This document shows, piece after piece, positions 8,224-16,723 of a stretch of 50,518 bases of DNA. The notes under the pieces are model-generated. The model did no database searches and had not been told where the DNA came from. It saw nothing but the letters and a program-made list of their open reading frames with translations. The DNA lies in assembly GCA_024275165.1 (NCBI GenBank), contig JAJRZQ010000025.1, positions 1 to 50,518 of the forward strand. Direction: 5' to 3'. The translations under genes were made by a program, and so were the position numbers. How positions within the stretch are numbered: the first letter of the stretch is position 1; each line of letters begins with the position of its first letter. This stretch comes from a bacterium. GTDB taxonomy: Bacteria; SAR324; XYD2-FULL-50-16.

Positions 8224-9903
8224 ATGAAATCAGGCCCCGTGAACCGTCATCACCGAGACCTAAGCCCCCTAGAGCCCATTCGCTACGATCTGCTGATCCT
8301 CGGTGGAGGGGTAACCGGGGCCGCCATTTTATGGGATGCCAGCTTGAGAGGGCTAAAATGCCTGCTGTTGGAAAAGGAGGACTACGCCCATGCCACAAGT
8401 TCGGCAACCAGCAAGATGGCCCACGGCGGTTTGCGCTACCTCAAAATGCTGGATTTTTCCCTGGTACGCGAATCCCTGCGCGAGCGACGGATTTTGCAAG
8501 AGATTGCCCCCCACCAAGTCACCCCCTTAAGCTTTCTCTTACCGACCTATAAAGATTGGGGGCGCAGCCGGGTTTTTTTCTGGTCTGCCATGGCCTTGTA
8601 TGAGGCCTTGAGCTACGATAAGGCCGATCTCGCCGACCCAGACCAAAGGCTGAAATCCTTTTTCTCCCTTAATTCGGCTCAAGTGCTGGAACAAGCGCCG
8701 ATTTTACCCCCAAAAAACCTGACGGGAGGTTTTGTTTACCAAGACTGCCAGATGCACGACCCGGAACGCATTGTCTGGAGCTTGATCCGAGGGGCCAAGG
8801 AGCAGGGCGCCGAGGCCCACAACTACCTCGAGGCCACTGCCCTGCGCTATCAAGGGAGAAGGGTCGTGGGGGTGGAGGCAAAAGATCGACTGAGTGAGAA
8901 AACCTATCATTTTACTGCCCAGGCAGTCATCAACGCCAGCGGACCCTGGTCGGATCAAATCGCCGGCTGGCTGCAAAACAAACCGACGCATCACCTCATG
9001 CGCTCCAAGGGGATTCATATTTTGGTCGACCGCCTCCCCCATCAAGAAGCGATTGCCCTGTTTACAAAAAAGGGTCGCCATCTCTTTATTCTGCCCTGGC
9101 AGGGGATGACCCTCTTCGGCACCACCGATGAAGCCTTTTTAGGCGGGCCCGATGAACTCACCTTAGACGAAGGGGATTTGACCCGTTTTTTGGCGGTGAT
9201 CAACGAGGCCCTCCCCGCCTTGCGGTTAACCCTAAAAGATATCCGTCATTTTTATGCGGGCATCCGCCCCATGACAGCGAGCCAGACCCAAGAAGCCACC
9301 AACTCCTACCAAGTGAGCCGAAAGCATGAGCTTATCCATCACGCGACCGAGGGCTACCCCGGATTTTACAGCGCTACTGGGGGAAAATTCACCACCAGTC
9401 GGGGCTTGGCTGAAGAATGTATTGATCTGGTAGCGCAACAAGAGGGGTGGAACCTCCCCCCCTGCAAAACCGCCTCAACCCCTTTGTGGGGGGGCGATAT
9501 CGGCAACTTGGCCCGCTTTACCCAAAGCTTAGCAGAAGCCTGCCCCAACCTCCCCCCCCTGTGGGTACAAGGCTTGGCCCGCAGGCAGGGAAGCAAGGCT
9601 AGAGAGATCGCGGAACAGGCAATGGAGAAAAAAAGCTTACAGCAAAAAATCGGCTTGAACCTGCTGCGGGCAGAGGTGGAATTCATTTTAGAAGAAGAAC
9701 AGGTATGGCACCTCAGTGACCTGCTCTTTCGCCGCTTGGGCCTGGGCAACTTAGGGGACCCCGGTTCTTCTTTTTTATTTCACCTCGCCCATATTGCCGG
9801 GCAAAAATGGGGTTGGGACGAAGCAAGGATCAAAGCGGAAGCGAAATCCTGCCAATCCCATTACATCCCCGGCAAACCACTTTATCAAACCCCGGGCCCA
9901 TGA
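8224..9903 (+). CDS. glpD: Aerobic glycerol-3-phosphate dehydrogenase (FAD)
   Basis: This membrane-associated flavoenzyme oxidises sn-glycerol 3-phosphate to dihydroxyacetone phosphate and passes electrons to quinone. The 559-residue length is right for GlpD. The FAD dinucleotide motif LLILGGGVTGAA is near residues 23-34, followed by SSATSKMAHGGLRYL, the GlpD signature. GPWSDQIA and YSATGGKFTT are further FAD-contact regions. The C-terminal helical domain begins near 390. The ATG overlaps no upstream gene, but its GAGGAG box lies in the end of the peptidase gene. The stop overlaps the lipid kinase start (ATGA at 9900-9903), indicating translational coupling and a link to glycerolipid metabolism. 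Confidence 0.93.
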   Translation: MKSGPVNRHHRDLSPLEPIRYDLLILGGGVTGAAILWDASLRGLKCLLLEKEDYAHATSSATSKMAHGGLRYLKMLDFSLVRESLRERRILQEIAPHQVTPLSFLLPTYKDWGRSRVFFWSAMALYEALSYDKADLADPDQRLKSFFSLNSAQVLEQAPILPPKNLTGGFVYQDCQMHDPERIVWSLIRGAKEQGAEAHNYLEATALRYQGRRVVGVEAKDRLSEKTYHFTAQAVINASGPWSDQIAGWLQNKPTHHLMRSKGIHILVDRLPHQEAIALFTKKGRHLFILPWQGMTLFGTTDEAFLGGPDELTLDEGDLTRFLAVINEALPALRLTLKDIRHFYAGIRPMTASQTQEATNSYQVSRKHELIHHATEGYPGFYSATGGKFTTSRGLAEECIDLVAQQEGWNLPPCKTASTPLWGGDIGNLARFTQSLAEACPNLPPLWVQGLARRQGSKAREIAEQAMEKKSLQQKIGLNLLRAEVEFILEEEQVWHLSDLLFRRLGLGNLGDPGSSFLFHLAHIAGQKWGWDEARIKAEAKSCQSHYIPGKPLYQTPGP

Positions 9904-10820
9904 ATCCCTTTGTGATCTTCAACCCCGCTGCCCAAGGCGGCAAGGCGGAAAAACTCTGGCCCAAGGTGCAAGCTTTATTAAAAAACCAGCTCGGCCCCTT
10001 TGAATTTGCCTTGACAACCGCCCAGGGAGAGGCGGAGAGCCTAGCTCAAACAGCGCGGGAAGCGGGCTTTAACTGGTTTATTGTTTTCGGCGGCGACGGC
10101 ACCTTGAGCGAAACGGTCAACGGTCTCTTTGACCCCAAACAGAACAAAGTCGCCCCTCTTTTCAGCTTTTTAACGCTCGGTACGGGAGGGGATTACGAAC
10201 GGAGTTTTTCCCTGGCCAAAGATTTACCCACAAAGCTTCATGGTATTGTGAACAACCCCATCCAAGAAGTGGATATAGGCCGCTATCGCTTTATCGACTG
10301 GGAAGGAAAGGAGTCCACCCGCTGCTTTATCAATGCCGCGAGTTTTGGCATGAGCGGCGAAGTGGGGAAATGGGTCAACGAGGCCAAGGGATCGAAGTTG
10401 TTGGGGGGCACGGTGGTTTTTTACCTCTCCACCTTAAAAGCCCTCTTTGCCTATCCCAATCCGCTCATTTCCATCAAGGCCGAAGAACGGGAATTGGAAT
10501 TTCGTTCCAATTCGGTCGCTTTGGCGAACGGTCAATTCTTTGGCGGGGGGATGTGGATCGCTCCTAAGGCGAAATTGAACGATGGGCTGTTGAATGTGGT
10601 TTGCTTTGGGGATGTCAAACCCTTAGATTTAATCCTTTCGACCAAAAAACTCTACAGCGGGCACATTGGAGAGCATCCGAAGGTGGAGGAATTTACCAGC
10701 AAACGACTCAGCGCGGAATGCAAAGAGCGGGAGGTACGCTTGGAAATCGATGGAGAAAACCCGGGAAAACTCCCCGCCACCTTTTGGATTCTGCCCAAGG
10801 CCATGAGAATCAAAATCTAA
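9900..10820 (+). CDS. Diacylglycerol/lipid kinase family protein
   Basis: A 306-residue protein with the DAGK catalytic fold (YegS/DgkB/sphingosine-kinase superfamily), which phosphorylates a lipid hydroxyl with ATP. It opens with FVIFNPAAQGGKAEKLW, the phosphate-binding NPxxxxGK pattern, and has FGGDGTLSETVNG near residue 63. The family motif GTGNDFAR appears as LGTGGDYERSF. A beta-sandwich C-terminal half follows, with FGGGMWIAPKAKLNDGLL. The ATG at 9900 is preferred over an in-frame upstream start because it begins exactly at the conserved N-terminus and overlaps the glpD stop. Lipid substrate unknown. It converges with the next gene. Confidence 0.87.
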   Translation: MNPFVIFNPAAQGGKAEKLWPKVQALLKNQLGPFEFALTTAQGEAESLAQTAREAGFNWFIVFGGDGTLSETVNGLFDPKQNKVAPLFSFLTLGTGGDYERSFSLAKDLPTKLHGIVNNPIQEVDIGRYRFIDWEGKESTRCFINAASFGMSGEVGKWVNEAKGSKLLGGTVVFYLSTLKALFAYPNPLISIKAEERELEFRSNSVALANGQFFGGGMWIAPKAKLNDGLLNVVCFGDVKPLDLILSTKKLYSGHIGEHPKVEEFTSKRLSAECKEREVRLEIDGENPGKLPATFWILPKAMRIKI

Positions 10821-10824
10821 CACC

Positions 10825-12225
10825 CTAGACCGCTTCTTGACTCTCTGAATTTTCCAGTCTCCCTTCCGTATCGAGGTCTTCATCGGCTAAGGGGTCGCTT
10901 TCCATGTCGAGCTTTAAATTGGGGTCTGCGTCCAAGAGCCCATCTAAACGGCTCATCAGCTCATCACTCATCTGCATAAAACGCCGGTCATCGCTTCCAT
11001 CCAGCAGGGCCACCCGTTCTAAAACCTTCATGGCCGCGCTCACCATTTTATTGCGCTCTGTTGGTTTATACAAATTCAGGCTGAATTCGGTAATCAAGGC
11101 CAGATTTAAGTAAGGGTCGAATTCAGAGGCATGCCGGATACTGCGGTTGCGCACCGTTTTCAGCATTTTTAGGTTTACGCTGTAGATCCTCTTGGCAAGC
11201 TTTTTCATGGTATCAATATCGTGCATGGTCACGGCGATTTTGAACTCGAAGAAAAGCCGAGAGGAAAAGATCGCCACCTGCTGCATGCGCATGTTGATTT
11301 TAGTGGAGGCCAAGGCCTTCATCAGCTCGTTGACCAAAGGGTCTAACACGGGAATCTTCGCCAAGGTGTTGGTAATCCCCGCCACATATTCTACGATTTT
11401 ATCAGCCTGACCTTGGGCTAACTTTTTCATGGGCATCCCCCCATTGATATAATCCACCGCCTTTTTAATGGTCAAAAAATCAAAATGGGTATTGGCCATG
11501 CTCGATTTATTGAATTTTTCGGTAAGATAGCCCAACATGGCATTGCAGCCCTTTTGCTTTTCTTTTAAGAGATCGGTAATCTGCATGGCGTAGATCAAAT
11601 TGAGGCGCAAGGCGCCATAGGCTTGATCATTGCGCACCAAGTCATAGGCCCTTTGTTGCAGCCGCTGCAATTTTTCCAAATAGGCAAAATAGATTTCAAA
11701 AAAATGCCGTAGATTGTTTAAGGTCAGGCCGTCGCTGAGCAGCGCCGTAGACGCGTCCAATACCGCCATGCGCAGTCCGCTGACAATATTGGAAAGTTCC
11801 CCCTTGGTGTGGCGCAACATGCGATGGGTGCAAAGCGCGCTGAGCATGTACAGGTCCCGCTTTTTGGGGAAGGATTTGATGAGGTTCTGCACCTCCATGC
11901 GGGTGCTGCCCGGGGTTTTTTCCGCCTGCTCTTTGAGTTGGACCAGTTTTTTTTCCGTAAGTTCAGAGCGGCCAATCAAGCCTTTTTTCTTCCGGCTTTT
12001 GTCTTTGAGCAGGTCTTTTACCTGCCACATGACATCCAGTTTCGGCACGGGAACATTTGCCGCGTCCAGCAGTTTGCGTTCTGTTTCCTGATCGCGAAAG
12101 CGGTGTTGACCGATTTGATAATTCTTATTTAAGCCCTGGGGATTTGCCGCCAGTAAACTTTGCTGGTCGCCTCGCAGTTTGAGGTGCTTTTTTTTCGGCT
12201 CTTTGACTGTCAACTTTTTTCCCAT
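10825..12225 (-). CDS. Uncharacterised helical protein
   Basis: A 466-residue protein from ATG 12225, chosen over ATG 12249 because GGAG lies nine bases upstream. I recognise no family. The N-terminal 100 residues are Lys-rich and polar (MGKKLTVKEPKKKHLKL), with no signal peptide or membrane span. The middle (about 110-400) is long amphipathic helices with many Leu, Met and Lys, and recurring patterns such as LYMLSALCTHRML and NLRHFFEIYFAYLEKLQ. The final 50 residues are strongly acidic (ESDPLADEDLDTEG). The basic head and acid tail suggest a cytoplasmic scaffold or binding protein. It is monocistronic; the 174 bases between it and the next ORF contain no other feature but a possible TGTTAAAAT extended -10 at 12311-12319. 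Confidence 0.75.
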   Translation of the reverse strand: MGKKLTVKEPKKKHLKLRGDQQSLLAANPQGLNKNYQIGQHRFRDQETERKLLDAANVPVPKLDVMWQVKDLLKDKSRKKKGLIGRSELTEKKLVQLKEQAEKTPGSTRMEVQNLIKSFPKKRDLYMLSALCTHRMLRHTKGELSNIVSGLRMAVLDASTALLSDGLTLNNLRHFFEIYFAYLEKLQRLQQRAYDLVRNDQAYGALRLNLIYAMQITDLLKEKQKGCNAMLGYLTEKFNKSSMANTHFDFLTIKKAVDYINGGMPMKKLAQGQADKIVEYVAGITNTLAKIPVLDPLVNELMKALASTKINMRMQQVAIFSSRLFFEFKIAVTMHDIDTMKKLAKRIYSVNLKMLKTVRNRSIRHASEFDPYLNLALITEFSLNLYKPTERNKMVSAAMKVLERVALLDGSDDRRFMQMSDELMSRLDGLLDADPNLKLDMESDPLADEDLDTEGRLENSESQEAV

Positions 12226-12399
12226 AAATACTCCACTGGAGCCTACCAATGCAAAAGGCCCGCCTTTATCCCTAATAGCTTCAATTTAATCCTTTTTCTA
12301 TGAATGTCCATGTTAAAATATAAAAGATCAAAGTGGATTCATCCCTAACAGGCCAGAGCCCTCTTCTGCTTTTTCTTTTCATTTCGGAGGGGAAAAGCT

Positions 12400-12483
12400 A
12401 TGCTGATAAAAAAATTCCATAAGACCGCTTATGGCCTTGCCGAAGTTCTTTACTCGAGCAATCGACTTAAGCCCTCTTATTGA
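12400..12483 (+). CDS. Short leader ORF, 27 residues, overlapping the hemerythrin start
   Basis: The ATG at 12400 is preceded by the strongest ribosome binding site in the area, GGAGGGG at 12386-12392, seven bases away. The frame encodes MLIKKFHKTAYGLAEVLYSS and seven more residues, then stops with TGA at 12481-12483. That stop overlaps the TTG start of the hemerythrin frame (TTGA at 12480-12483), the usual geometry of translational coupling. The peptide is basic at first and has no recognised family. It may be a regulatory leader peptide or a genuine small protein. Coding is inferred from the initiation signal alone. Confidence 0.42.
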   Translation: MLIKKFHKTAYGLAEVLYSSNRLKPSY

Positions 12484-12974
12484 AGTCAAAGACGATACCA
12501 GCATACACCGAGGCTTGCCCCAACTTAAAGCATTTTGTCATGAAACAAGCAAATCAATTGATCGAGTGGGATTCAAAACTAGAAACGGGGATTTTTGTTA
12601 TTGATCAAGAGCATCGTTTTCTCATCGAAAACATCAACCTATTGCACCAGATCTCGACCCATCCGCAGGAGGACGCCGCGGCGCTGGAAAACGAACTCAC
12701 CGCGGTTTTTGATAACCTGGTGCATTATTCCCGCACCCATTTTGTGGTGGAAGAAGAATTGATGCGGGTTTGGTCCTATGAGGGGCTCCATTCCCATAAA
12801 CTGGAACACGACCGCTTTTTACAGCGCATCTTGAGTTTACAGCAAGATATGCAAGAGCAGGAGGTTCAACTCGGGCAAGCCTTATTGAATTTCCTTAAAG
12901 AGTGGCTCACCCAGCATATTCTAGTCGTAGACCAAGCGATGGCCCATTATTTAAAAGCCAAAGGCCAAAATTAA
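12480..12974 (+). CDS. Bacteriohemerythrin-type oxygen-binding protein
   Basis: A 164-residue diiron protein of the hemerythrin HHE fold, which binds O2 reversibly. From the TTG start the iron ligands are H45 (DQEH), H87 and E91 (HFVVEEELM), H106 and H110 (HKLEH), and H146 and D151 (HILVVDQ), a full set. The core family normally begins at about LIEWDSKLETG, so the ATG at 12540 giving 144 residues is an alternative start; the TTG at 12480 is favoured by its overlap with the leader ORF. Likely roles are oxygen storage or sensing. The TAA stop at 12972-12974 lies inside the left repeat of the following element. Confidence 0.88.
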   Translation: MKSKTIPAYTEACPNLKHFVMKQANQLIEWDSKLETGIFVIDQEHRFLIENINLLHQISTHPQEDAAALENELTAVFDNLVHYSRTHFVVEEELMRVWSYEGLHSHKLEHDRFLQRILSLQQDMQEQEVQLGQALLNFLKEWLTQHILVVDQAMAHYLKAKGQN

Positions 12975-13189
12975 GGAAACTCTGAAAAACGCGGAGTTTC
13001 CCAGCAAGGCAGGGACGCCTTGCCAAATCAAAAAGCGCGACTTATTGATTCGCGTTGGGATTGTGGATTTCCTTCCCCACCGAAACGACCGAAAAACTTG
13101 ACGCGCCCCAAGGGCTATAATCAGCCCAAAGGGCATGAACCTACCGCTTGAACAAGCGGTAGGCAAGGAGTTTTTCAGAGGTTCCTTAA
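12971..13189. mobile_element. MITE-like non-coding element with 20-bp inverted repeats
   Basis: TTAAGGAAACTCTGAAAAAC (12971-12990) is matched at 19 of 20 positions by the reverse complement of 13170-13189. The 219 bp between include a hairpin at 12975-13001 (GGAAACTC/GAGTTTCC) and a near-perfect stem at 13140-13163 (CCTACCGCTTG, AA loop, CAAGCGGTAGG). There is no transposase or convincing ORF, so it would be mobilised in trans or be a repetitive palindromic element. A hairpin relative occurs at 3388-3421. From 13190 to 13253 only a weak hairpin near the next gene's 3' end is seen. Confidence 0.6.
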
Positions 13190-13253
13190 GCCCAGGAGAA
13201 TGAAAGGCCTTCAGCAACAGGTTTGAGTTTGATTAGCCCCTGCCGAAAAGGCT

Positions 13254-16157
13254 TTAGGGGGTTATGGTGGGGTCTGCCTTGCGGCCTAGCCATTGATCGA
13301 ATTTCAAATCATTGACCATCATTTTGTGCGATTCCACCGCTAAGCTCCCCCATAGGGCTTCGGGTTGTTTTTTTGCCTGCTCAATCAACTCTTCAAAGAT
13401 TTTTAAGGCCTTTTCCTTCTGGTTGTATTTAATGTAAATCTGGCCCTTTTGATATTTTGCCCAGGGGGTTTTTTCCGAAGCGGGAAACAGGGCAATCGCC
13501 TCGTTGTAGGCCGCTAAAGACTCGGGCAGGGCAGAGAGCTCGTAATAGAGGTTGCCTAAGATAAAGTGGGTATCGACCACAATCTCGGCCACATCTTTAT
13601 CTTGCAGCGGATGCTCATACATCGAGATCACTTTTTTATAAGAATCAATGGCTTGATCATACTTGCCAATGGCCTGGTAGAGGTTTCCCAGGGCAAAATA
13701 ACAGGGTACGATCACCTCTCGATCCAAGGGGTTGACCGAGTCTCGATAATCGCGAATCGTCTGGTTGTAAATCCGAATCGCCTTATCCACCCGGTCAAAC
13801 TTATGCACCTTGTAATAGGCATCTCCAAAGGCCTTTTTGACATAGGGAACCAAGGTGTGCTGAGGAAACTTGACAATCCAATCGCTATAAATCTGTTGGC
13901 TTTCTTCTGGTTTTTCCAAACTATCATAGATCTGCCCTTTGTTAAACCAAGCGAGAGGGGCTAAGGGGTCTTGGGGATTTTTCAAGATTTCGTCATAGAG
14001 GCTCAAGGCTTTTGTATGCAGACCCAAGCGATAATAGGAGTCGGCGATTAAAAACAAAGGAGCCCGTTGCACAATGGGGAGGGTGCGCTCCCCAAAACCC
14101 GTTTCTTTGGGTAAATGGTAACAGGCTGAGCTTTGGGGCCGATAATAATAATTGTTTTCGTACTTTTCCCAAACCGATAAGGCTTCCAGGTAAAGCCGTT
14201 GGTCATAGTAATCGGTAATATAAGCGCTGATGGTATCGAGCAAGCGGTCATGAAGAATCCCATTTTTGACATAGATGTTTTTAGGGTACTTTTTGCAAAA
14301 GCCTTCCATGGTATCAACGGCTTTGGGGTATTCTTGGAATAAAGATTGGGTCAACCCCTTTCTCAACCAGGCCTCTTCCACCTGATCCGAAAAGGGATGT
14401 TTATGGATCACAAAATCATAGATCGCCAGGGCTTTTTTGTATTCCTTTTCTTCAGGTCGCTCCGCATAGATGTTGGCGATGCGCATCTTGCCGATCAGCA
14501 AAAGCTCTTTGGCATAACTGACAATCGCTTTTTCATAGGCCTTAATCGCGTCTTCATACTTCCCCTCTTCCCTTAAAAAGTCGCCAATCCGAATGGCGAC
14601 CAGGTTGGAAAAGTTCTCTTTAGGGTAAAGATCAATCAAGTCTTCATAGATACTGCGCGCTGTTTGGTAATCCTTGTTTTCAAAATAAGCCTCTCCCATA
14701 TGAAACATCAGCACCGGATCGGATTTCATATATTTTTCATCCATACTCCACGCTTTGTCGAAATTCTTTTTCGCGTCCGCAAAGCGATTGAGCTGAAACT
14801 GCGCCTCGCCCACTTTATAATAGGCCCCCGGAACATGGCGCGAGCGGCTGTTTTCGCTGATAAAGGCCTGCAAGGTCTCAATGGTTTGGTCGTAACGCTG
14901 CAAACTGAGTTGGATCACCCCTTTTTGAAAAAGCGCCTCTTTGGAAAAGGGCGAATTCGGGTGCAGTTGAAGAATAATTTCAAAAAAGTTGAACGCCTCG
15001 GTATAGAGTTTTTTCGACAGCAATATCCGCCCCATATTATAATAGGCCCGGGGGACATCTTCATACCCTAAATCGGCGGTTAAGGCCGTATTGATGGCAA
15101 TGCGGTATTCTTGCAGCACAAAGGCATGATCTTTGGTAAAGTCTTCCTTCTTCACGGATTCCACCTGATAATAAGAGTCCGCGCTGCGAAAGGCGGCTCG
15201 GACACCCATTTCAGAAAGAGGGCTGAAGTTGTAGATATTCTTAAACATCAAGCCGGCCTTAGAATAATTACCTAAGCGAAATTGGTATTCCGCCTCTTCA
15301 AACTTTTTTGCCATGAAACGCTCGCGTTCGAGCTGTTCTTTATCCGATTCCGCGGCTTGCTGTTTCTTTTTTTCCTCAATGATCGCTATATCGGCAAGGG
15401 CTTTTGTTTTATCTTCGGAAATACTTAAAATGATCTGAAATTCCGGGCTTTTAATCACCCTTTGGTTGATTTTTAAGACAAATCGAGCCGGGGCTAGAGT
15501 AAAGAGCAAATACTTACCCCGCTGCTCCATCTGTACCGATTTGATCATTTTGGTTTTTGCCGAGGGCACGATTAAATCCGGCGGGGCCTTGGCGGCCAGT
15601 AAGCGCACCTTGACAAGGCCACCGGGTTGGCTTTGATCCCGAATCACATCATACTGAACCGGACGATCAAGGGTGATCAGCAACCGCTCTGAATTTGGAT
15701 TTAGCTCTCTAAACATTTCAACAACTTCAGCCTTATCCGAGCTTTTTGCCGCCGTGACCTCTCGATTGAAACGAATGGTAAGCTTATTTTTATTTTTTTG
15801 TTGGGGAATCACGCGATACAACAGCCCGGGATGCTTGGTTTTAAGCTTAGCCCAGACCTCGTTTTTTTTGATCTTGATAATCTCGATCCCCGCGAGTAGA
15901 GGATCTTGAAAGACGATCAAATTGGGGAGTTCGCCCAACTGGACATTGCGAAGCTTTAAAATCAACACCCTCGCTTTCAGGTTTTCTTGGATTTCAAACA
16001 GGGGGCGCCGGGTAAACTCAAAGGTGAGTAAGGTTTCGGTTTCAGTGGTAGGCTGGTTGAGAATGCGTTGCAATTGGTTGGAAGATTGGGCAAAAACCTC
16101 CCCCCCTCCTCCGTAGAAGAACCACAACAAAAATAAAATAGGTAATTTTTTCAGCAT
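13254..16157 (-). CDS. Large exported TPR-repeat protein with N-terminal beta domains
   Basis: A 967-residue protein. Residues 1-23 are a signal peptide ending VFAQ. Residues about 40-260 look like two tandem beta-rich, AMIN-like segments (LLTFEFTRRPLFEIQ; LLITLDRPVQYDVI). A charged coiled coil (EKKKQQAAESDKEQLERERF) spans roughly 265-290. From about 290 to 950 a long array of TPR-like helix pairs follows (for example AYYNMGRILLSKKLYTEAFN, DYQTARSIYEDLIDLYP). A periplasmic scaffold is implied. It lies downstream of the bactofilin and membrane-protein genes on the same strand, separated by a probable terminator. AMIN-type beta domains can target proteins to peptidoglycan or polar complexes; that role is inference. 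Confidence 0.8.
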   Translation of the reverse strand: MLKKLPILFLLWFFYGGGGEVFAQSSNQLQRILNQPTTETETLLTFEFTRRPLFEIQENLKARVLILKLRNVQLGELPNLIVFQDPLLAGIEIIKIKKNEVWAKLKTKHPGLLYRVIPQQKNKNKLTIRFNREVTAAKSSDKAEVVEMFRELNPNSERLLITLDRPVQYDVIRDQSQPGGLVKVRLLAAKAPPDLIVPSAKTKMIKSVQMEQRGKYLLFTLAPARFVLKINQRVIKSPEFQIILSISEDKTKALADIAIIEEKKKQQAAESDKEQLERERFMAKKFEEAEYQFRLGNYSKAGLMFKNIYNFSPLSEMGVRAAFRSADSYYQVESVKKEDFTKDHAFVLQEYRIAINTALTADLGYEDVPRAYYNMGRILLSKKLYTEAFNFFEIILQLHPNSPFSKEALFQKGVIQLSLQRYDQTIETLQAFISENSRSRHVPGAYYKVGEAQFQLNRFADAKKNFDKAWSMDEKYMKSDPVLMFHMGEAYFENKDYQTARSIYEDLIDLYPKENFSNLVAIRIGDFLREEGKYEDAIKAYEKAIVSYAKELLLIGKMRIANIYAERPEEKEYKKALAIYDFVIHKHPFSDQVEEAWLRKGLTQSLFQEYPKAVDTMEGFCKKYPKNIYVKNGILHDRLLDTISAYITDYYDQRLYLEALSVWEKYENNYYYRPQSSACYHLPKETGFGERTLPIVQRAPLFLIADSYYRLGLHTKALSLYDEILKNPQDPLAPLAWFNKGQIYDSLEKPEESQQIYSDWIVKFPQHTLVPYVKKAFGDAYYKVHKFDRVDKAIRIYNQTIRDYRDSVNPLDREVIVPCYFALGNLYQAIGKYDQAIDSYKKVISMYEHPLQDKDVAEIVVDTHFILGNLYYELSALPESLAAYNEAIALFPASEKTPWAKYQKGQIYIKYNQKEKALKIFEELIEQAKKQPEALWGSLAVESHKMMVNDLKFDQWLGRKADPTITP

Positions 16158-16173
16158 ATTCAGCCAGCGTTAA

Positions 16174-16196
16174 GAAAAAAGCCCAGCGAGGCTGAA
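16174..16196 (-). terminator. Candidate intrinsic terminator after bactofilin
   Basis: On the minus strand AGCC, a short loop and GGCT are followed directly by TTTTTT, about 40 bases beyond the bactofilin stop. The stem is short, but the T-run is good. It would separate bactofilin transcription from the large TPR gene. Confidence 0.4.
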
Positions 16197-16236
16197 GATG
16201 GTTTAAGCAAAAGTCTTGCCTTTTTCGCTCCCTTGC

Positions 16237-16719
16237 TTAGGGCTCTGTCGCCTCTTCCGAAGATTCTTCCCAAATCGAGACCCGCTCGCTTTGCAGCATA
16301 TGCTCATGATGGATGTTGTAAAAGCCCTCGCGCTTCATCCCTCGCTTGTCTTCGGCAGAGAATTGACGCAGCATCACGCATTCCCCTTGGAACAGGGCTC
16401 CGTCTTGAATCGAAAGGTCGGAAGTATAAACTAAGCCCTCCACCCGAGCCGGGGCAATGAGCTCTAGCTTTTCAATGGCCTTGAGGTTTCCAGAAAGCAT
16501 CCCCGAAACCAAGATCACATCGGCGATGATATTGGCCTCCACCACCGCGTTTTCGGTAATGATCACCGTCGAGGGCTGATTGCTTTTGCAGATGATTTCG
16601 CCATTGACGGCCCCGTCAATCCGCAGGGTTCCGTCAAAAAGAATACGCCCCTCAAACAGGCTCCCGGGGCCTAAAACCCCGGTAATCACCTCTGGGTTGT
16701 TAATGATTCGTTCGATCAT
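16237..16719 (-). CDS. Bactofilin family polymer-forming cytoskeletal protein
   Basis: A 160-residue bactofilin. These proteins self-assemble without nucleotide into filaments on the inner membrane and position envelope or polar machinery. The central right-handed beta-helix (about 15-115) shows the repeating hydrophobic-Gly pattern: LGPGSLFEGRILFDGTLRID, then GAVNGEIICK, IIADVILVSGMLSGNLKA and LELIAPARVEGLVY. The flanks are short; the C-terminal tail is charged and ends SSEEATEP. The start is four bases after the stop of the upstream membrane-protein gene, so the two are cotranscribed. No M23 peptidase lies beside it, unlike the common bactofilin pairing. Confidence 0.9.
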   Translation of the reverse strand: MIERIINNPEVITGVLGPGSLFEGRILFDGTLRIDGAVNGEIICKSNQPSTVIITENAVVEANIIADVILVSGMLSGNLKAIEKLELIAPARVEGLVYTSDLSIQDGALFQGECVMLRQFSAEDKRGMKREGFYNIHHEHMLQSERVSIWEESSEEATEP

Positions 16720-16723
16720 GGTA

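Noticed and set aside
7932-8552. 206-codon plus-strand ORF in another frame
   Set aside because: It shadows the M49-like peptidase end and glpD start; its composition is Arg/Pro/Ser-rich as expected of an off-frame reading.
12951-13217. 88-codon minus-strand ORF across the inverted-repeat element
   Set aside because: It covers the repeats and palindromes, has no ribosome binding site or family resemblance, and overlaps the hemerythrin end.
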